Source of the DNA: Epiperipatus broadwayi
Lineage: Eukaryota; Onychophora; Udeonychophora; Euonychophora; Peripatidae
DNA: 64,000 bases
Reading direction: 5' to 3'
NCBI GenBank assembly: GCA_028023455.1
Contig: JAQFVV010001023.1
Coordinates: forward strand, 1-64,000
Every line of letters starts with the position of its first letter. Positions within the stretch are counted from its first letter, which is position 1. The position numbers were made by a program, and so were the translations under genes. Positions 25,128-37,849 of the stretch are shown one piece after another. Below the pieces are notes generated by a model that was given only the letters and a program-made list of their open reading frames with translations, made no database searches and had not been told where the DNA came from.

Positions 25128-25539
25128 TATTGGATGAGTAGGCATTAGATAGGGATTTTATGCACAAGCCTTCTGGCATCCATTGATTACTCTGTTTAGC
25201 ACAGGTGGCAATACTGAATGGAGAGTTTTGTTCTGTTTATCAACAATTAAGGTGCTAGTATAGGATATGTGATCATGTGATGCTTAATAGAAAAAAGATA
25301 CTCTGCATTCAAAATGAACTAAAATTATTTTTATATTGTTTATAATTTTCTCCATTTAAGAATTGTTTTTATAATGACGTATAAAATATTGAATATATAA
25401 ATTATAGATCTGAAGGTAATGATGTCTATAAATATAGTAATTGAATTCTTTTATGTGTTCAATTGTAATCATTATTATAATACTACCTTTACTGAGTAAC
25501 TCATACTTCCTAGACAAAGGCAGATCTGATCCTGTTAGA

Positions 25540-25610
25540 ACTTTGATGCTACAATAGTAGTAGTAGTAGCAGTGGGTGTAATAGCAATTGCAATAACAAT
25601 AGCAATCATC
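25540..25610. repeat. Microsatellite-like (TAG)n and CAATAR-rich tract
   Basis: Short simple repeats (tagtagtagtag, then caataacaatagcaat). No function inferred. Confidence 0.7.
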
Positions 25611-26169
25611 ATTATATAATTAATTATTCAGGAGATCATGTGATATTTGAGTACCATAAGTGATGGATTAAGCTTTAATATGATTTTTTTAGCTCTCACC
25701 TCCATTATTCCACCACTGCACTAAAACACACAAGTCTACAGCTATATACATAGAAGAATCCAAAAACTGTATTCACATCTTTCCCCATAAATTTTTTTCA
25801 TTTTTATATTTAATAAAAAGGCATAGAAATAATTCAGTAATCTATTTTACTATTGCAAATTGAAATTGAAAAAAAAAAATGAATTAAATTTTTTTTCATT
25901 AAAATTATTTCTTTATTTTTCGACTTTCAGTTAAATTAAAAAGATATTTATTTTAAAAGCTCAATATTAATAAATGTATATATATATTAGTATAGATGTA
26001 AATTTATATATATACAAAGTTAAATTTACAACCAAGCTGTATCAATGCGCAGCAAATCAGACTGGTCCCGCAGGTTGAGAAACCAATAGCAAACCTGTCC
26101 AAGCTAATATAAAAGTAGGTACACACACATAATTTAATCTCAAGAAGAAAGTACAAGTTTGATATGTTT

Positions 26170-26254
26170 AACAAGTGCTGGTGGACTAATGGTTAGCATA
26201 GCAGCCGGCTTCCAAGCAGCTGGCCTGGGTTCGCTTTAGACGTATGAAAAAAAA
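26170..26254 (+). mobile_element. tRNA-derived short SINE, 3' part deleted
   Basis: A-box-like GTGGACTAATGGTTAGC and the start of the B box (GGGTTCGC) are present. The segment up to the tail is shortened. A perfect 15-bp TSD (AAGTTTGATATGTTT) lies at 26155-26169 and 26255-26269. Confidence 0.9.
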
Positions 26255-26599
26255 AAGTTTGATATGTTTGTTTAGAGAAAATTATATCCATAATATATTA
26301 TGGTCAATTTACTCCAACTGCATTAGTATTTATATTTTTTAAAATGTTTAAAAATGGGGGGGGGGGTGTAAGTAAAGATTTTACTCATTTATTTAAATTT
26401 ATTTTAAATTTTATTCTTATATGGGCGTCTTATTCAGTTAACCCTTTAATATTAGTGAACAAAAGGGTATCTAGCTATTTTTAGCAAGAAGATAAAACGA
26501 AGTTGTGAAACAGCTCAAATTTCTCATCACTGTTTTTTTTATAAGGAGCAGTAATGGTCTGTTGAAAAGTTGTTTTATCTTTTTACTGTAATGGAAATA

Positions 26600-26945
26600 T
26601 ATATATTGCTGAGGCTATTAATATATGGTGAGGCTAAAGTGTTTTCAGATCCATATAGCTATTTAAGTTAGATAGCTGGATTTAAAGACATTTATGGGTC
26701 TGAAAATGTCAGATTTTGTATTTAATAGTTACAGTGTCGGAGTTGGGTGTTTTGGGTCTAATGTCTGAATATCCTAGCACCTCTCTGAGGTGAGCCAAAA
26801 GCTCAAAACTGATCTGAGGATAGAGATTATTCTAGTAAGAAATTTTGAATGCTTTTTCTTAAGACACTTATTAGAGCTATTGGTATGCTCCCTATATTAC
26901 ATATCTGTAATACAAGCTTAAAACAAGTCACGCGATACATGACTT
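26600..26945 (+). mobile_element. Family B repeat with degenerate hammerhead
   Basis: Follows the family B order: a taatatatgg module, a gatagctggatttaaagacat module, the ribozyme region, then a tail. The ribozyme (about 26781-26820) has a perfect helix II GAGC-CAAAA-GCUC and helix I CUC/GAG-like pairing. The core reads CUGAGGU and GAAA reads AAAA, so it is inactive. Confidence 0.75.
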
Positions 26946-27304
26946 GCTTTATTGATTATTACTCTTGAATGTGTACACAAGTTTTTCTACACATATACAG
27001 GAAATATATTCTAAAATTTACAATTACATAAATATTTGTTATTTTTATCATGTTATTTATACGATGTATGTGTATACAATCTAAAAAAGTTTCGATATTT
27101 GAAGATTTTTGTTCTAATACAAAATGAATTCTAAAACATTTTGCACACATTTCCCCTCAACAAATGATTTTTCTGAAAGGCTATTTTGACAGTGGTTATA
27201 CTTGCCCACCTGAATGAAATTATAGGATTAGCTTATATGTAAACAAGACATTTTAAAAAAAGATTATTGATCAGTTTTAAATACTGTAATTTTATTCATT
27301 TAAT

Positions 27305-27386
27305 TTTGCTAGCAGTAAAGTTCAATTTTCTTTTATCCCATTGTATTTGCTAGCAGTAAAGTTCAATTTTCTTTTATCCCATTGTA
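27305..27386. repeat. 41-bp tandem duplication
   Basis: Two almost exact copies of a segment starting tttgctagcagtaaag, with period 41. Confidence 0.85.
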
Positions 27387-27825
27387 TTAGAAATAGATTT
27401 TTAAAAATAAACTTGACAATATTCTTTGCTTGTTTGAAGATTTGCTATGATGGCATTTTGCTTATAGTTGTATATTAGGTTATTTGCATCAACTATTTAA
27501 AAATATTATTATTTTTTTTTTAAAGAAAAATTCAAAAACATTATATTGTTCCAAATCCATTTAACTGTTAGTTCATGAATTAGTATAGAACACAATTTGA
27601 GTGGTATTTTTTCTCTCTTCTTCAGCTGTGGTTGCTTGATCCGTGACAGCACTAGCATGGAGTTTGAACTAGTGAGCTTTAGATTCATGAATACTGAATT
27701 TAAATAATACTGCAATCAACTACATTATTCTGCCAAAAGCAATAATCAATCAATAAATAGAGAAATCAGGTCTTCCATAAATAAGTATAATTATACATTT
27801 TTGATTACATAAGTAATATTTACTG

Positions 27826-27970
27826 AGGCTGTAACCTCGAGAATATGCGTGTAAAATGCGATAGTAGGGACCTCTATAGGTGTTTAATCACAAGCTTGTG
27901 GTTAAACACCAGTAGAGGTCCCTACTATTGCATTTTACACATATATTCTAGAGGTTACAGCCTCAGTAAA
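27826..27970. mobile_element. Hairpin MITE-like element
   Basis: A near-perfect 145-bp palindrome with arms of about 70 bp. The ends read TATTTACTGAGGC and its inverse, so a TA target duplication is possible. It has no hammerhead core and no coding capacity. Likely a non-autonomous DNA transposon. Confidence 0.7.
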
Positions 27971-28179
27971 TAAATAAGTATACTAAATTTTTACTGAGGG
28001 TTTGTTGCCTTTGTTATGATAACTAAGTTAGTTAAAGTGTCATCTTAGATTCAATATTCATGAATCAAATGATAAACAAATCTAAAAAAGAGAGAAACAA
28101 AATACTACTCAAATAATTAATGTTTTTTTTATTAAGATGCATGTTATTACTAACAGTTAAATATATTTAGAAAAGTATA

Positions 28180-28440
28180 AATAGAGTTGGAGAGTGGGAA
28201 GCTTGAAGCCTGTCCATTAAAGTTTGATGATTTGCTATCATAATATAAAGTGAGCACTGATTATATATGTGTGTGAAAGATGATCTGGACCAACTGATGA
28301 ATGCTGGATCAGCACGAAATATATATTGGAGATAATTTATATTTTTCACATGTGGTCGTGTATATCGGTTATATAAAATGGGAGTGGATAGCTGAAGGGA
28401 GCTTGAAAGTCAATGTTCAAATCCCCTCTAATTACACCTA
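28180..28440 (+). mobile_element. Family C tRNA-like SINE with hammerhead
   Basis: Family C order on the plus strand: a module ending tatatatgtgtgtgaaag, the ribozyme at 28290-28329, then a tRNA-like region with a B-box-like TGTTCAAATCCCC near 28420. A tRNA-related promoter joined to a hammerhead recalls the schistosome Sm-alpha SINE-like repeats. No TSD was found. Confidence 0.75.
28290..28329 (+). ncRNA. Hammerhead ribozyme (family C)
   Basis: Helix I CCAA/UUGG; core CUGAUGA; helix II UGCUG-GAU-CAGCA with five perfect pairs above an A-C; GAAA; helix III AU/AU with loop AU; cleavage triplet AUA (after 28325). All invariant bases are present, with an NUH triplet rather than GUC. Confidence 0.78.
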
Positions 28441-29009
28441 AAGTTCATTATATATATTATACTTGAATTCAAATATTACGAATAAAGTTAGAATTTTTCT
28501 AAAAACTTTTAACAATTTTAACTAGATGAGTCCAATTACAACTATATGCCTATATTTTTGTAACATTTATCATTTTCTCACATTCCGATAGAAATTCTAT
28601 CTACTTATTTTTAACACCTTTAAAAATATAACGTCAAAGATTCTTAATATTTTATCTCTGATATAAATCAATATAAAACAAGTTTTGAAAGAATTTAAAA
28701 TAATAAATGAATCATTTTTGAAAGTATTTTTGTCAAAAATTGACGAAATAATATATCAATAATAATAAAAAAATTGTTTATTTGAACTTTTTAATAGTAT
28801 TAATAATAAAAAATAAAATTATATCTTAATAAATTCTTTAGAATTTACAGGGAATCTGCATATTTGATTATATATATAAATACATAAATTCGCTTTGATT
28901 ATTTAATTCCCACAGGATTCCGCCACTCACGTATCTTATATCACTTGTACTTAGAGTTGGCATAACTCTGTTTAATACATTGTACAGGCTTAACACCTGC
29001 TTTTATATA

Positions 29010-29095
29010 AGAAATATATGCGGAATTCGAACTCAGACTTTCACACGACCCATAGCTCTCAGTGCCATCTTTGCAACTCTAGCATATATAGATTT
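29010..29095 (-). mobile_element. tRNA-like repeat fragment
   Basis: The minus strand has CACTGAGAGCTATGGG and a strong B-box-like GAGTTCGAATTCCGC, similar to the tRNA-related 3' part of family C. No hammerhead is attached. Confidence 0.45.
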
Positions 29096-29952
29096 TTATT
29101 CTTTTTAATGCTGATGCAAATGAGATGCTAGAATAAATTATGTTAGTATGTTAGTAAGCAATGGCCGATCATCACTGATAATTAACTTATTTTATTATTA
29201 AACTCTAATGCCTATTTACACAATACAAATTAAATTTCATTACACTTTACATTACAAATAATAATACTTAAAGACGATGTAAAGAGCTTCATTGTTTTAT
29301 GATGTAGCTTTGCCCACCACAATTCTTCTTTTTAACATATACCTACATAGGACTATTACCAACAATGATGATCAAGAGTATCCCAGAATTCATTGCTGTA
29401 TCTTACAGATTTTATTATTAAAGCCACTTTTGGATTGAAAAAACTTCACAAATATAAACTTTGATAAACTCTGAGTTTACAATTCATTACATTGCATTAA
29501 AATATTATATTAGCAATAATTAGTCATATAATTTTATTTTTGTTAATTAATCATTTGGGCATCAGCCAGTCACACTTATAAACTGTAATTAAAGTCTAAA
29601 AGAAAAGCAAAGATTTTTTTAATCATCTAAATTATTTATCTATTTGTCTGTTATTAGTAAATCTCTACTTTAGAAAATGATTAATAATAATCATTTCTGT
29701 ATTTATCTGAGGTGGATGGGGTTAAAGTTGTGAGTGGAGTGAGTTTGACAGTGGTAAATAAAAACATAACAATTAGATAAAAGAGTATTTATCAGTTGGA
29801 AATGAAATCTGATTTAGAGATTATGGACAGTTTTGTTTTTAGAACAAACTAACAGGCAAAAAAAAAAAAGCCTTAAATATTGATTACAATATGCAAACAC
29901 AGAATGCATTAGTTACATTTTTTCCTTTTTTTAATACATCAGTATTTTTTTT

Positions 29953-30059
29953 TCCATATGTCATAGCATTGGCCGGGAGATGAACCCGCAACCGTCTGCA
30001 ACCAACTGCTTGCTTGCAAGGCGGCTGCGCTGACCTCTTGGCTAACAATGCTTGACTAT
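29953..30059 (-). mobile_element. tRNA-derived short SINE
   Basis: Minus-strand copy with A- and B-box-like blocks, long variable-arm form, and tail GCTATGACATATGG. The TSD ATCAGTATTTTTTTT lies at 29938-29952 and 30060-30074. Confidence 0.92.
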
Positions 30060-31393
30060 ATCAGTATTTTTTTTAAAGTAGTTTTGACAATGTGCAGTAT
30101 GCTAATTTTACTACTTTTACACTAATAATAAATAACAAATCTCTATGCTCAATTTAAGAAGTTATTATTAAACATTTTTTTAAAATTCTAAATAATTTCA
30201 TGTAAATAATATAATATAGTAGTACAAAATTTAAAAAAAAAAAACAAAATCTCAGTAAGAATTTTTTTTTTCAGCCAATGAGAAACAGTTGCATGGTAGA
30301 ACACAAAAAAATTGTTAGAAACTAGTTTAGTTTCATTTTCTCAGTCTATTTTGCGATATTTTTGGAGAGTGAAAACACACTTTTTTTTCTATTAATATTA
30401 AACATTTTTTAAAAGATTCTGTTTAAAGTTATCTTAGCAACTAATATGAGCATAAAAAAAAATCAAGAAAATCTTTAAGCTTGGTAACCAAACTGGATAA
30501 CGATGATTGGTGAATAGATTACAGAAAGTAACAACTTTAAGCTAAGAGTTTTTTTTACATAGATTTAAGATGCATTATCAAATATACATAAACACATATT
30601 TTAAGTGAATAGCTGCATAATACCCACAATGCTGTTTACACAAGCATATAACATATGTTAAGGGTTTTTTTAAATTTTTACATATACTCGATAAGTCATT
30701 TCTTAAATGTAATATTCCCAACTTATAGTGTAATTTTTTAGCTGTAGTAACTGGTCAATTTTTTCCCTATAGACAACCATTATAAATGCTTATTCTTCAT
30801 ATGGTGCTTAACAATGAACTTTTGGAGACAAATTGACCTTGCTCAGCAGGATAAAGGTATATATATATATTTATATAGTTTTTAGAATATTAAATACAAC
30901 ATATATATATATATATGTAGAAGTAGAAATATAAATATTTTAATGATCAAATTTCCATGTTAAAAATTGTCCATAATGTTGCCTTTAATATATAAACTTT
31001 AAAATAATCAATTTAAAATCTCAATGGCAGGAATCTATTTAAAAAACTTTAAAGTAAAAATTATAATTAAAATTTTTGAGTGAATTTTCCTCTTAGAAAA
31101 TAGTTAACATATTTAGATTTTAATTCTAAATATATACCTAGATGTCCTTTAGACAAAAAATGAAATATTACATGGGATCTCAAGTGTCAATAAAATATAC
31201 TTCAGTGGTAGTATAAGCACTAAAATTATCAAACATTTGTTACATGATGTTTACATTTAGCTTGTAGTTGAATATATTTTCTCTTTGAACTGAAAATTAG
31301 TTAACTGAAAATTTACTGATGTCAAATGGAAAATGCTGCTGTCAATAACTTTGTAATTAATATTTTGTTTTTGTAATGAAAAACTAATTTGTA

Positions 31394-31498
31394 ACATTTC
31401 AAATAATGTTTTTATTATTTGAACTTTAATGAAATTTGTCTTCAAACATTTCAAATAATGTTTTTATTATTTGAACTTTAATGAAATTTGTCTTCAAC
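31394..31498. repeat. 52-bp tandem duplication
   Basis: Two virtually identical adjacent copies (period 52) of an AT-rich segment. Confidence 0.88.
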
Positions 31499-31814
31499 AT
31501 ACAGATTTGTTGGATGATACATTTTTTTCATTTTACAATTTTTAGCCTGAAAGTTAAAAAGAGAGCTTTATTTTGATTACTTAGAAAATAATCCCACACT
31601 TTACTTTATTCACATCAGATAAATACATGTATAAATATGATGCAATTATAATTGTATATTTTTAGCAAGCATTTATTCACAACAATTGTATTTTAAAATA
31701 TATATAATTATCAAACATTTTAAAATTGGTCAGAAATTATTATATTTTGTTTAATTTTAGAGAGATTTTAAATTTAATGAAATGTTAAAATTACAAGGGG
31801 AAAAAAATAGTCAG

Positions 31815-32010
31815 ATGTCACATGACCTAATTTAACAAGCTTGTACTGCAAATGTTATATATAGAGCATGCAAATAAGCTCTTAACAAGCTTTGCAGAAT
31901 ATCCCCAACCCAGACTGGTTTCTGGATGCTAGTAGCAGAAACCGGTCTGGGGTTGGGGATATTCTGCAAAGCTTGTTAAGAGCTTATTTGCAAGCTCTAT
32001 ATCATAATAA
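31815..32010 (-). mobile_element. Family B foldback, ribozyme 5' half deleted
   Basis: Near-perfect inverted repeat centred at about 31928. Both arms retain only the GAAAC-GUC-UGGGG side of the ribozyme. The left arm carries the extra tail (acatgacctaatttaacaagc), so the element is inserted in minus orientation. With no CUGANGA core, no cleavage is expected. Confidence 0.78.
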
Positions 32011-33919
32011 TGAAATTTTAGTAAATGAATAATATTTTTTATATTGCTGCATGATCTTATTATTATAATCTATTGCTTCTTTCAATTCATGCAACATGAT
32101 CTTATATTTTGACAAATTAAAACATATGCTTACTCTTTTATTTCAAACAGATAAATGGTGCATTATTTAAATGAAAAGATATGATTGGTTGATATTAGCT
32201 TTAGGAGATATTAGCATGTTTTCTCCTTACTTCTATAGATATTTATTTGAAATGTGAGCATTAGATTTAATTTTTAAAAATATAAAATTGTGACATATGC
32301 ATAGAAAGAAATAGCAGTCTAAAAGTTGAAGATTATTCTGCAAATATATATGATAGAAATATTTGAATTTTATTAAATGTAAAGTTTATATCTATGGTTA
32401 AATGAAATATACTAATTTTTAATATAATAAAAATGACTAATCATCATTATTATCAATACATTGATGGATGAATGTCTTTCTAAGTTAAATACAGTTTCTG
32501 CAATTCATATCTATTCTTTTCTCCACAACATTAACCAATTTATTTCATTTAATAAACCATCTCACATGAGGTTTTTTTCTAGGACTTTTTCGTTCTTGGT
32601 ATCCAGTTTAAGATTTCAATTCTTCGTCTATTATACTCTCTTCTAGCAATATATTCGTCCCAGATCTATGATGTATTTCACTTTTTAAACTTTCTTTTTA
32701 TTCCCAGCATACATCTCCCCATACTTTGTTGGTCTGAAGTCTCTGTATCACTCTTCTATTAAGTACTCAAGTCTCAGATGAAGAACTAAGAATCATTAAA
32801 ACACATCTATTAAAAATCGTTCTTTTTAAACACGCAGGAAAATTTCCTTTTATTAATCATTTATATATTTATTGATAAATGATGGCTGTAAATAAATACT
32901 TGCTAAAAAAAAAATTAATAAAGTATGTTTGTGGATATATAAGTATTGTGTGGAGCATTTGAAGAGTTATGTGTGGATAGGGCTAACTGAAGAACTCTGG
33001 TCGGTCAAAATGCATTTTAGGAATTATTAGCATATCATTTCCTCATGTTAAGGGACATTAGTTGTCATTTTTATACATATGTACACACATAATGTAATTT
33101 GAGATTTACATAAATTTTATTTAAAGAAAAACTTTAAAATATGCACTATATTTAACATCTTTAAACAGCTTTATATTGTGGGCAGACTATTTCATATTCG
33201 TAGTCAATCAATTACTGCAAATGACATTACTGAGTCCACAGTTAAAAAAAAAGTAATTTAAAAGATTGAAGGGATAAAAGAATAATAATGTAGATTGTAG
33301 AATGAATAAAAATAATCGAATGTATTTTTAAATTTAATTTCAACTAACAAAAAGTATGCTGAATTTTTATTGATTCACAGACTGTATATATGTAGTAAAG
33401 GAAAAGTTTTTTTTAAGAAAAAACAATTTTACTTATGGAAAATTTATAAATTTGATACAATTGATGTAACTTTATTTCCATAAAATCAATAAAAAGAAGT
33501 TATCTAAAATATAAAAAGAATTTATTAATAATAGTTTGAGTACATTTGTATAAAAAAAATTAAAGAATTCACAATATATGTGTATGTAACAAAGCGAATA
33601 ATAAAAGTTCAATATGTTTTAACCGTTTTTAATTGAAAGGAAGTATATTCGATTTTTATTCCTTTTGGATGGTTGTTGAAAAGGGCTTTGTCCGGCAGTA
33701 GATTAGTTAAAACTTGATTAAAACCGTATATATAACAATTTTTAAAATCATTATTACAAGTTTATTCCAGTTTTTCTCACTAATAATTTTTTTATTTTCA
33801 CATCACTCTAGTAAGTTGTTTATCTCATCTATTTTCTAACGTGGGTTTAGTTTAAATATCTTACAATGTTTTAGAAAGTGGTTTAGGATTTCGTTTCTTC
33901 ACTGTTTGCTGTAATTAGT

Positions 33920-35890
33920 GGCGGCTCATGAAATGGTGCAAATTTAGTACGCGATCTCTGCTATTTTGAATTTCAAAAATAGACACATCTAAGTGATAAA
34001 AAACTACGCGAAAACAGGAAAAATTTAGAACTTGGGTCACGTGGCTTGGAAAAATCCGCCAAAACACACAGTTAAAAAAAAAAAAGCCAAAACACGAAAA
34101 ATTAACATTTTCTCATTTTAAATTATAAATCAAATTATTTATATATAGAGAGAGCAAGATTACTATATTTAAATCTTAATCAATAAATGCTAGTTATCAT
34201 TGCCTAAAAAAGTACTTGGTAGCATTTTGATGTGGCTGATATGTGATATCTAAGGCACCCCCTCCCCCCTTATACAAATTAAAGTAATATATATGCGATA
34301 TATATATTTCACACAAATAAAATTATGAGTGCGTAAAATAAACAAATAAATGAAATACGATAAATAAATGAATGGCTAGTATTTTTGAAGGAATACCTTC
34401 ATTATCAAAGCTGTGACTAAATGAATTGCGAAGTAAAACTTGCTATAAGAAATGCAAAGTGTATGCAAATTTAGCACACAACAAATCATTTAGCACACAG
34501 CTTTGATAATGAAGGTAAACAAACCCAATAGTCATTTATTTATTTATCATATTTCATTTATTTGTTATCTTTACGCACTCATAATTTTATTTGTGTGAAA
34601 TATATATCTAATATATATTACTCATTACAGACACAAAGCGATTATTAATTAAAATAAATATTTTTTTTAAAAAATAAAATAAAATATTTACATTTATTTA
34701 AAATATGTTTTTGTTTTCCTTTGTTGGTAGTAAAACTCATTTCAATGTTAATAGATATACAGATTATAGTGACATATCAAGAGTAGATCTGATATAGATG
34801 AAATGCAAATGAAGACTTTAATGAGTTTTATCTTCTTCTATTTTAACGCGTATATATGTTTGTGTACAAGTAAGCTGTATATAACTAACTTTAATAGTGA
34901 CCGTGGTAATATTTATATGTACATCCGCACATAGTAAGAGGCTTAATACGCCTTATTCGGTTCTCCCTATCATATCAAGAAAGTTACTTTTTAATTCTCA
35001 GAATTTGTATACAAAATAATTAGAGTGATTTGCGTATTTTTCTAAACATTTTTTAAATTATTTGTTGAGGTATGACTTTATATATTGAAGCGGTGAATAT
35101 CATCTGTACGCAGATATACTTGCTTCATTTTACTTAGAACCAAACTATCTCCCATGGTGTATAAAATGTAATATTAAAATCCGCACACATTTGTAATAGG
35201 TGCGTGTGTGTGTATATAATATTATGGCATATTTCTAAAGCTAAAATCTAAATTATTTAAGTTAAGCATTTTACAGTTAAAAGAAACATATAAAAACTGA
35301 AAACCATTAAATAAGAATGTAAAAGTAGACAATGGGAGAGGGGAAGAAATATAAGTGCGGTGCATCTTTATCCACAAAGGCAATCTTGAAAATAGCTACA
35401 ATCAAACACCTTTGGATGTTCAAAGGTGTCAAATGTAAAATAAAACAAAGAGCAGGAAACCATATGGTTGACTATTTATTAATTAAGGTTTAAATATAGT
35501 AATCTTGCTGTATATAAATTATTTGATTTACAATTTAAAATGAGAAAATGTATTATTATTATTATTATGTACTTTTTTAGGCAGTGATAACTAGCATTTA
35601 TTGATTAAGATTTAAATATAGTAATCTTGCTCTCTCTCTCTCTATATATATAAATTATTTGATTTATAATTTAAAATGAGAAAATGTTAATTTTTCGTGT
35701 TTTGGCATTTTTTTTAACTGTGTGTTTTGGCGGATTTTTCCAAGTCACGTGACCTCAAGTTCTAAATTTTTTCTGTTTTCGCGTAGTTTTTTATAACTTA
35801 GATGTGTCAGACGATGTTTTTGGCTATGTTTGAAATTCAAAATGGCAGAGATCGCGTACTAAATTTGCACCCATGAAGTTGTTAAACAGG
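33920..35890. mobile_element. Large terminal-inverted-repeat element, about 2 kb
   Basis: The left arm (about 33920-34230) and right arm (about 35560-35890) are reverse complements over roughly 310 bp, beginning with a shared segment tgcaaatttagtacgcgatc. The interior has a nested foldback and no recognisable transposase. A copy of about 60-100 bp of the right arm is duplicated at 35475-35535. Likely a non-autonomous DNA transposon or foldback element. No convincing TSD was seen. Confidence 0.7.
34280..34615. mobile_element. Foldback element nested in the 2 kb TIR element
   Basis: Arms of about 120-140 bp (34280-34420 and 34495-34615) are inverted copies, including catttcacacaaataaaatt-type sequence and ataccttcattatcaaagctgtg. 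The centre is about 60 bp. It appears inserted inside the larger element. Confidence 0.65.
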
Positions 35891-36002
35891 GGTGCTCTAT
35901 TACAGTATTGCTGCCAAAAAGTAAGCGAGGAAAGCAAAACAAAGCATTTCTAATTTCGGAACCATTTTATTTTTCCATACCAAAAACTCTAACATATTTT
36001 TT

Positions 36003-36104
36003 TCCCCCCATGTGTCAAAGCATCGCCGGGAAATAAAACGGAAAAACCGGGACAATGGCTTGTAAGGCAGCTGTGCTGACCACTCGACCACCAATGCAAT
36101 TGAC
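36003..36104 (-). mobile_element. tRNA-derived short SINE, older copy
   Basis: Minus-strand SINE with diverged B box. The flanks aactctaacatatttttt (35985-36002) and aactctaatgtatttttt (36105-36122) form an 18-bp TSD with two mismatches, indicating age. Confidence 0.85.
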
Positions 36105-36878
36105 AACTCTAATGTATTTTTTATTTTTACTAACTGCTGTTTAACAAATAATAATACCTGGAGTAGATAGATGTTTACTTTTTATTTCAATTTTTTCATG
36201 TAATGACAACTGGAAGTATATATTTAATACTAACTAACACCCAACAAGATAAATATTTAAACAATATTTGTTTTATTTTGCTATATTTTTCTGTAACAAA
36301 TATTTATATGTTAATATATAAATGTTAATTACCATAAAAAAAACAAAAACATCAGAATATTTTATCCCTTATCCTAAATGAAAACAAAAAATTATTCACT
36401 CTGAAGAGAAACCAGAATAGATAAACATACCATGCTCAAATAACTATTGACACTGCAGCAGGAACAGCTCCACTGGCACTAATTAAATACATTGATGAAA
36501 GCAAATGAATTCTGGTGGAATGTGATGAAATTCACCGAGTATGATGTTTCTGGCACTGCCATAATTAGCAGCTCTTTGAATAAAATCTTCAGCATCATTT
36601 AAAATAATTCTTTTTTAAAAAGTTTAATTGGTTGTATTTGCATATGCAAAATGTTAAATGTTTGATACATTATTCATATTTTCAAGCACAAATTTAAATA
36701 TTTTTTTTCTGGGGGTATTGCAGTGCTGTTGCTCATGGACCAGTTGCTACTGGTTGTAAAATATATTCTAGCTTAATTCTTTTAATGATGTTAATAGGAC
36801 AGATTGTTTTTCCCATTATATATATTTTATTTTTGATCTTTCCATGTTAATTCTAACTTATATCCTCTGGACATGTTT

Positions 36879-36994
36879 AAACAGGCAAAACTCTCCATAC
36901 AGTAGTGCCACTCAGTGCCAGCCAGAGTAATCAATGGATGGCAGAAGGCTTGTGCATAAAATCCCTATCTAGTGATCTTGTGATGTTTAGTGGT
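36879..36994 (+). mobile_element. Family A deletion derivative, 116 bp
   Basis: Keeps only the inverted terminal module (aacaggcaaaactctcc to ccctatctagtg) and the tail end (tgtgatgtttagtgg). TSD of 13 bp with one mismatch (36866-36878, 36995-37007). No ribozyme remains. Confidence 0.82.
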
Positions 36995-37225
36995 TCTGGA
37001 CATATTTGTGTGATGTGTAGCATCTTTATTGTTTTTCTATTGTGTTGAAGTTTAACCTCAAAAAGCGAACACAAAATAGATCACATTTAATAAAAACTTT
37101 TTTTTTTCAAGCACATAACAATATTGTCTTTGAACATAAATTTATTTCCATCCAATAAATTCCATTCAAGTTTAACTCTATAATCAAAGTTATTATGTTT
37201 CTACATACATTAATTTGATTAAGCT

Positions 37226-37530
37226 ATTTACAGTCATTAATATATGGTGTATCTGAATTTAGTTCAGTCTCATACAGCTCTTAAAGTTAGATAGCTGGAT
37301 TTGAAGAAATATAGATGACTGACAATTTCAGATTTTCTACTGAATAGATAAATGCTAATCTTAAGCTGATATTTTTAGATCTAATATCTGAATAACCTAG
37401 TGTCTCACTGATGACAGCCAAAAGCTAGAAACTGGTGGGAAATAGGGATATTCAGAAAAGCTTTTTAAGACCTTGAATAGCTCATTATATACCATTTGTA
37501 GTGCAAGCTTATTAAGTCAGATCATTTCCT
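37226..37530 (+). mobile_element. Family B repeat with hammerhead lacking a cleavable triplet
   Basis: The ribozyme region at 37404-37442 has core CUGAUGA, helix II AGC-CAAAA-GCU and GAAAC. The triplet reads GUG, which hammerheads do not cleave. Helix II differs from the 7.2 kb copy but stays paired. Confidence 0.75.
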
Positions 37531-37849
37531 TGCAATTATAGTCATTAAGTTTTTTAAAATCTTATTATTTATCTTTACTTTCCTCCCTCCCACATAAATT
37601 CAAGAATATTACTTTAGTCATTCCAATATTTAGCTTTAGCTTTTCTGCAGTTGATTCCAGCTTATAATTATTCTAACATTATCTGAAAATAGTAAGCATT
37701 ATGGGAAAACACAATAACATCATCTGAAAATTTAAAATGACTTAAAATAATCTCCATTTATTTTTATTGCTTTCTATTTCAATTATCACAATACTGTATA
37801 AATATTTGAAAAAACATGCACTCTTCATATACCTGGAGCTCAAGTGTAA

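Larger units (their letters stand above)
23521..25285. mobile_element. Family A array: tandem hammerhead monomers in a giant inverted repeat
   Basis: A single 1.77 kb insertion with a perfect 14-bp TSD (AATAGAAAAAAGAT at 23507-23520 and 25286-25299). The left half holds two minus-oriented monomers plus the start of a third. At about 24484 orientation flips, and the right half holds two plus-oriented monomers. Ribozymes repeat at 454 bp (23632, 24086) and 456 bp (24630, 25086). Copies are nearly identical, so the array is young or homogenised. The TSD points to retrotransposition of a multimeric or foldback RNA/cDNA by reverse transcriptase supplied in trans. No open frame was recognised. Confidence 0.9.

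Noticed and set aside
23521-25285. CRISPR-like array (regular repeats)
   Set aside because: Eukaryotic context, a ~455-bp unit with no spacers and an inverted half. It is a retroelement array.
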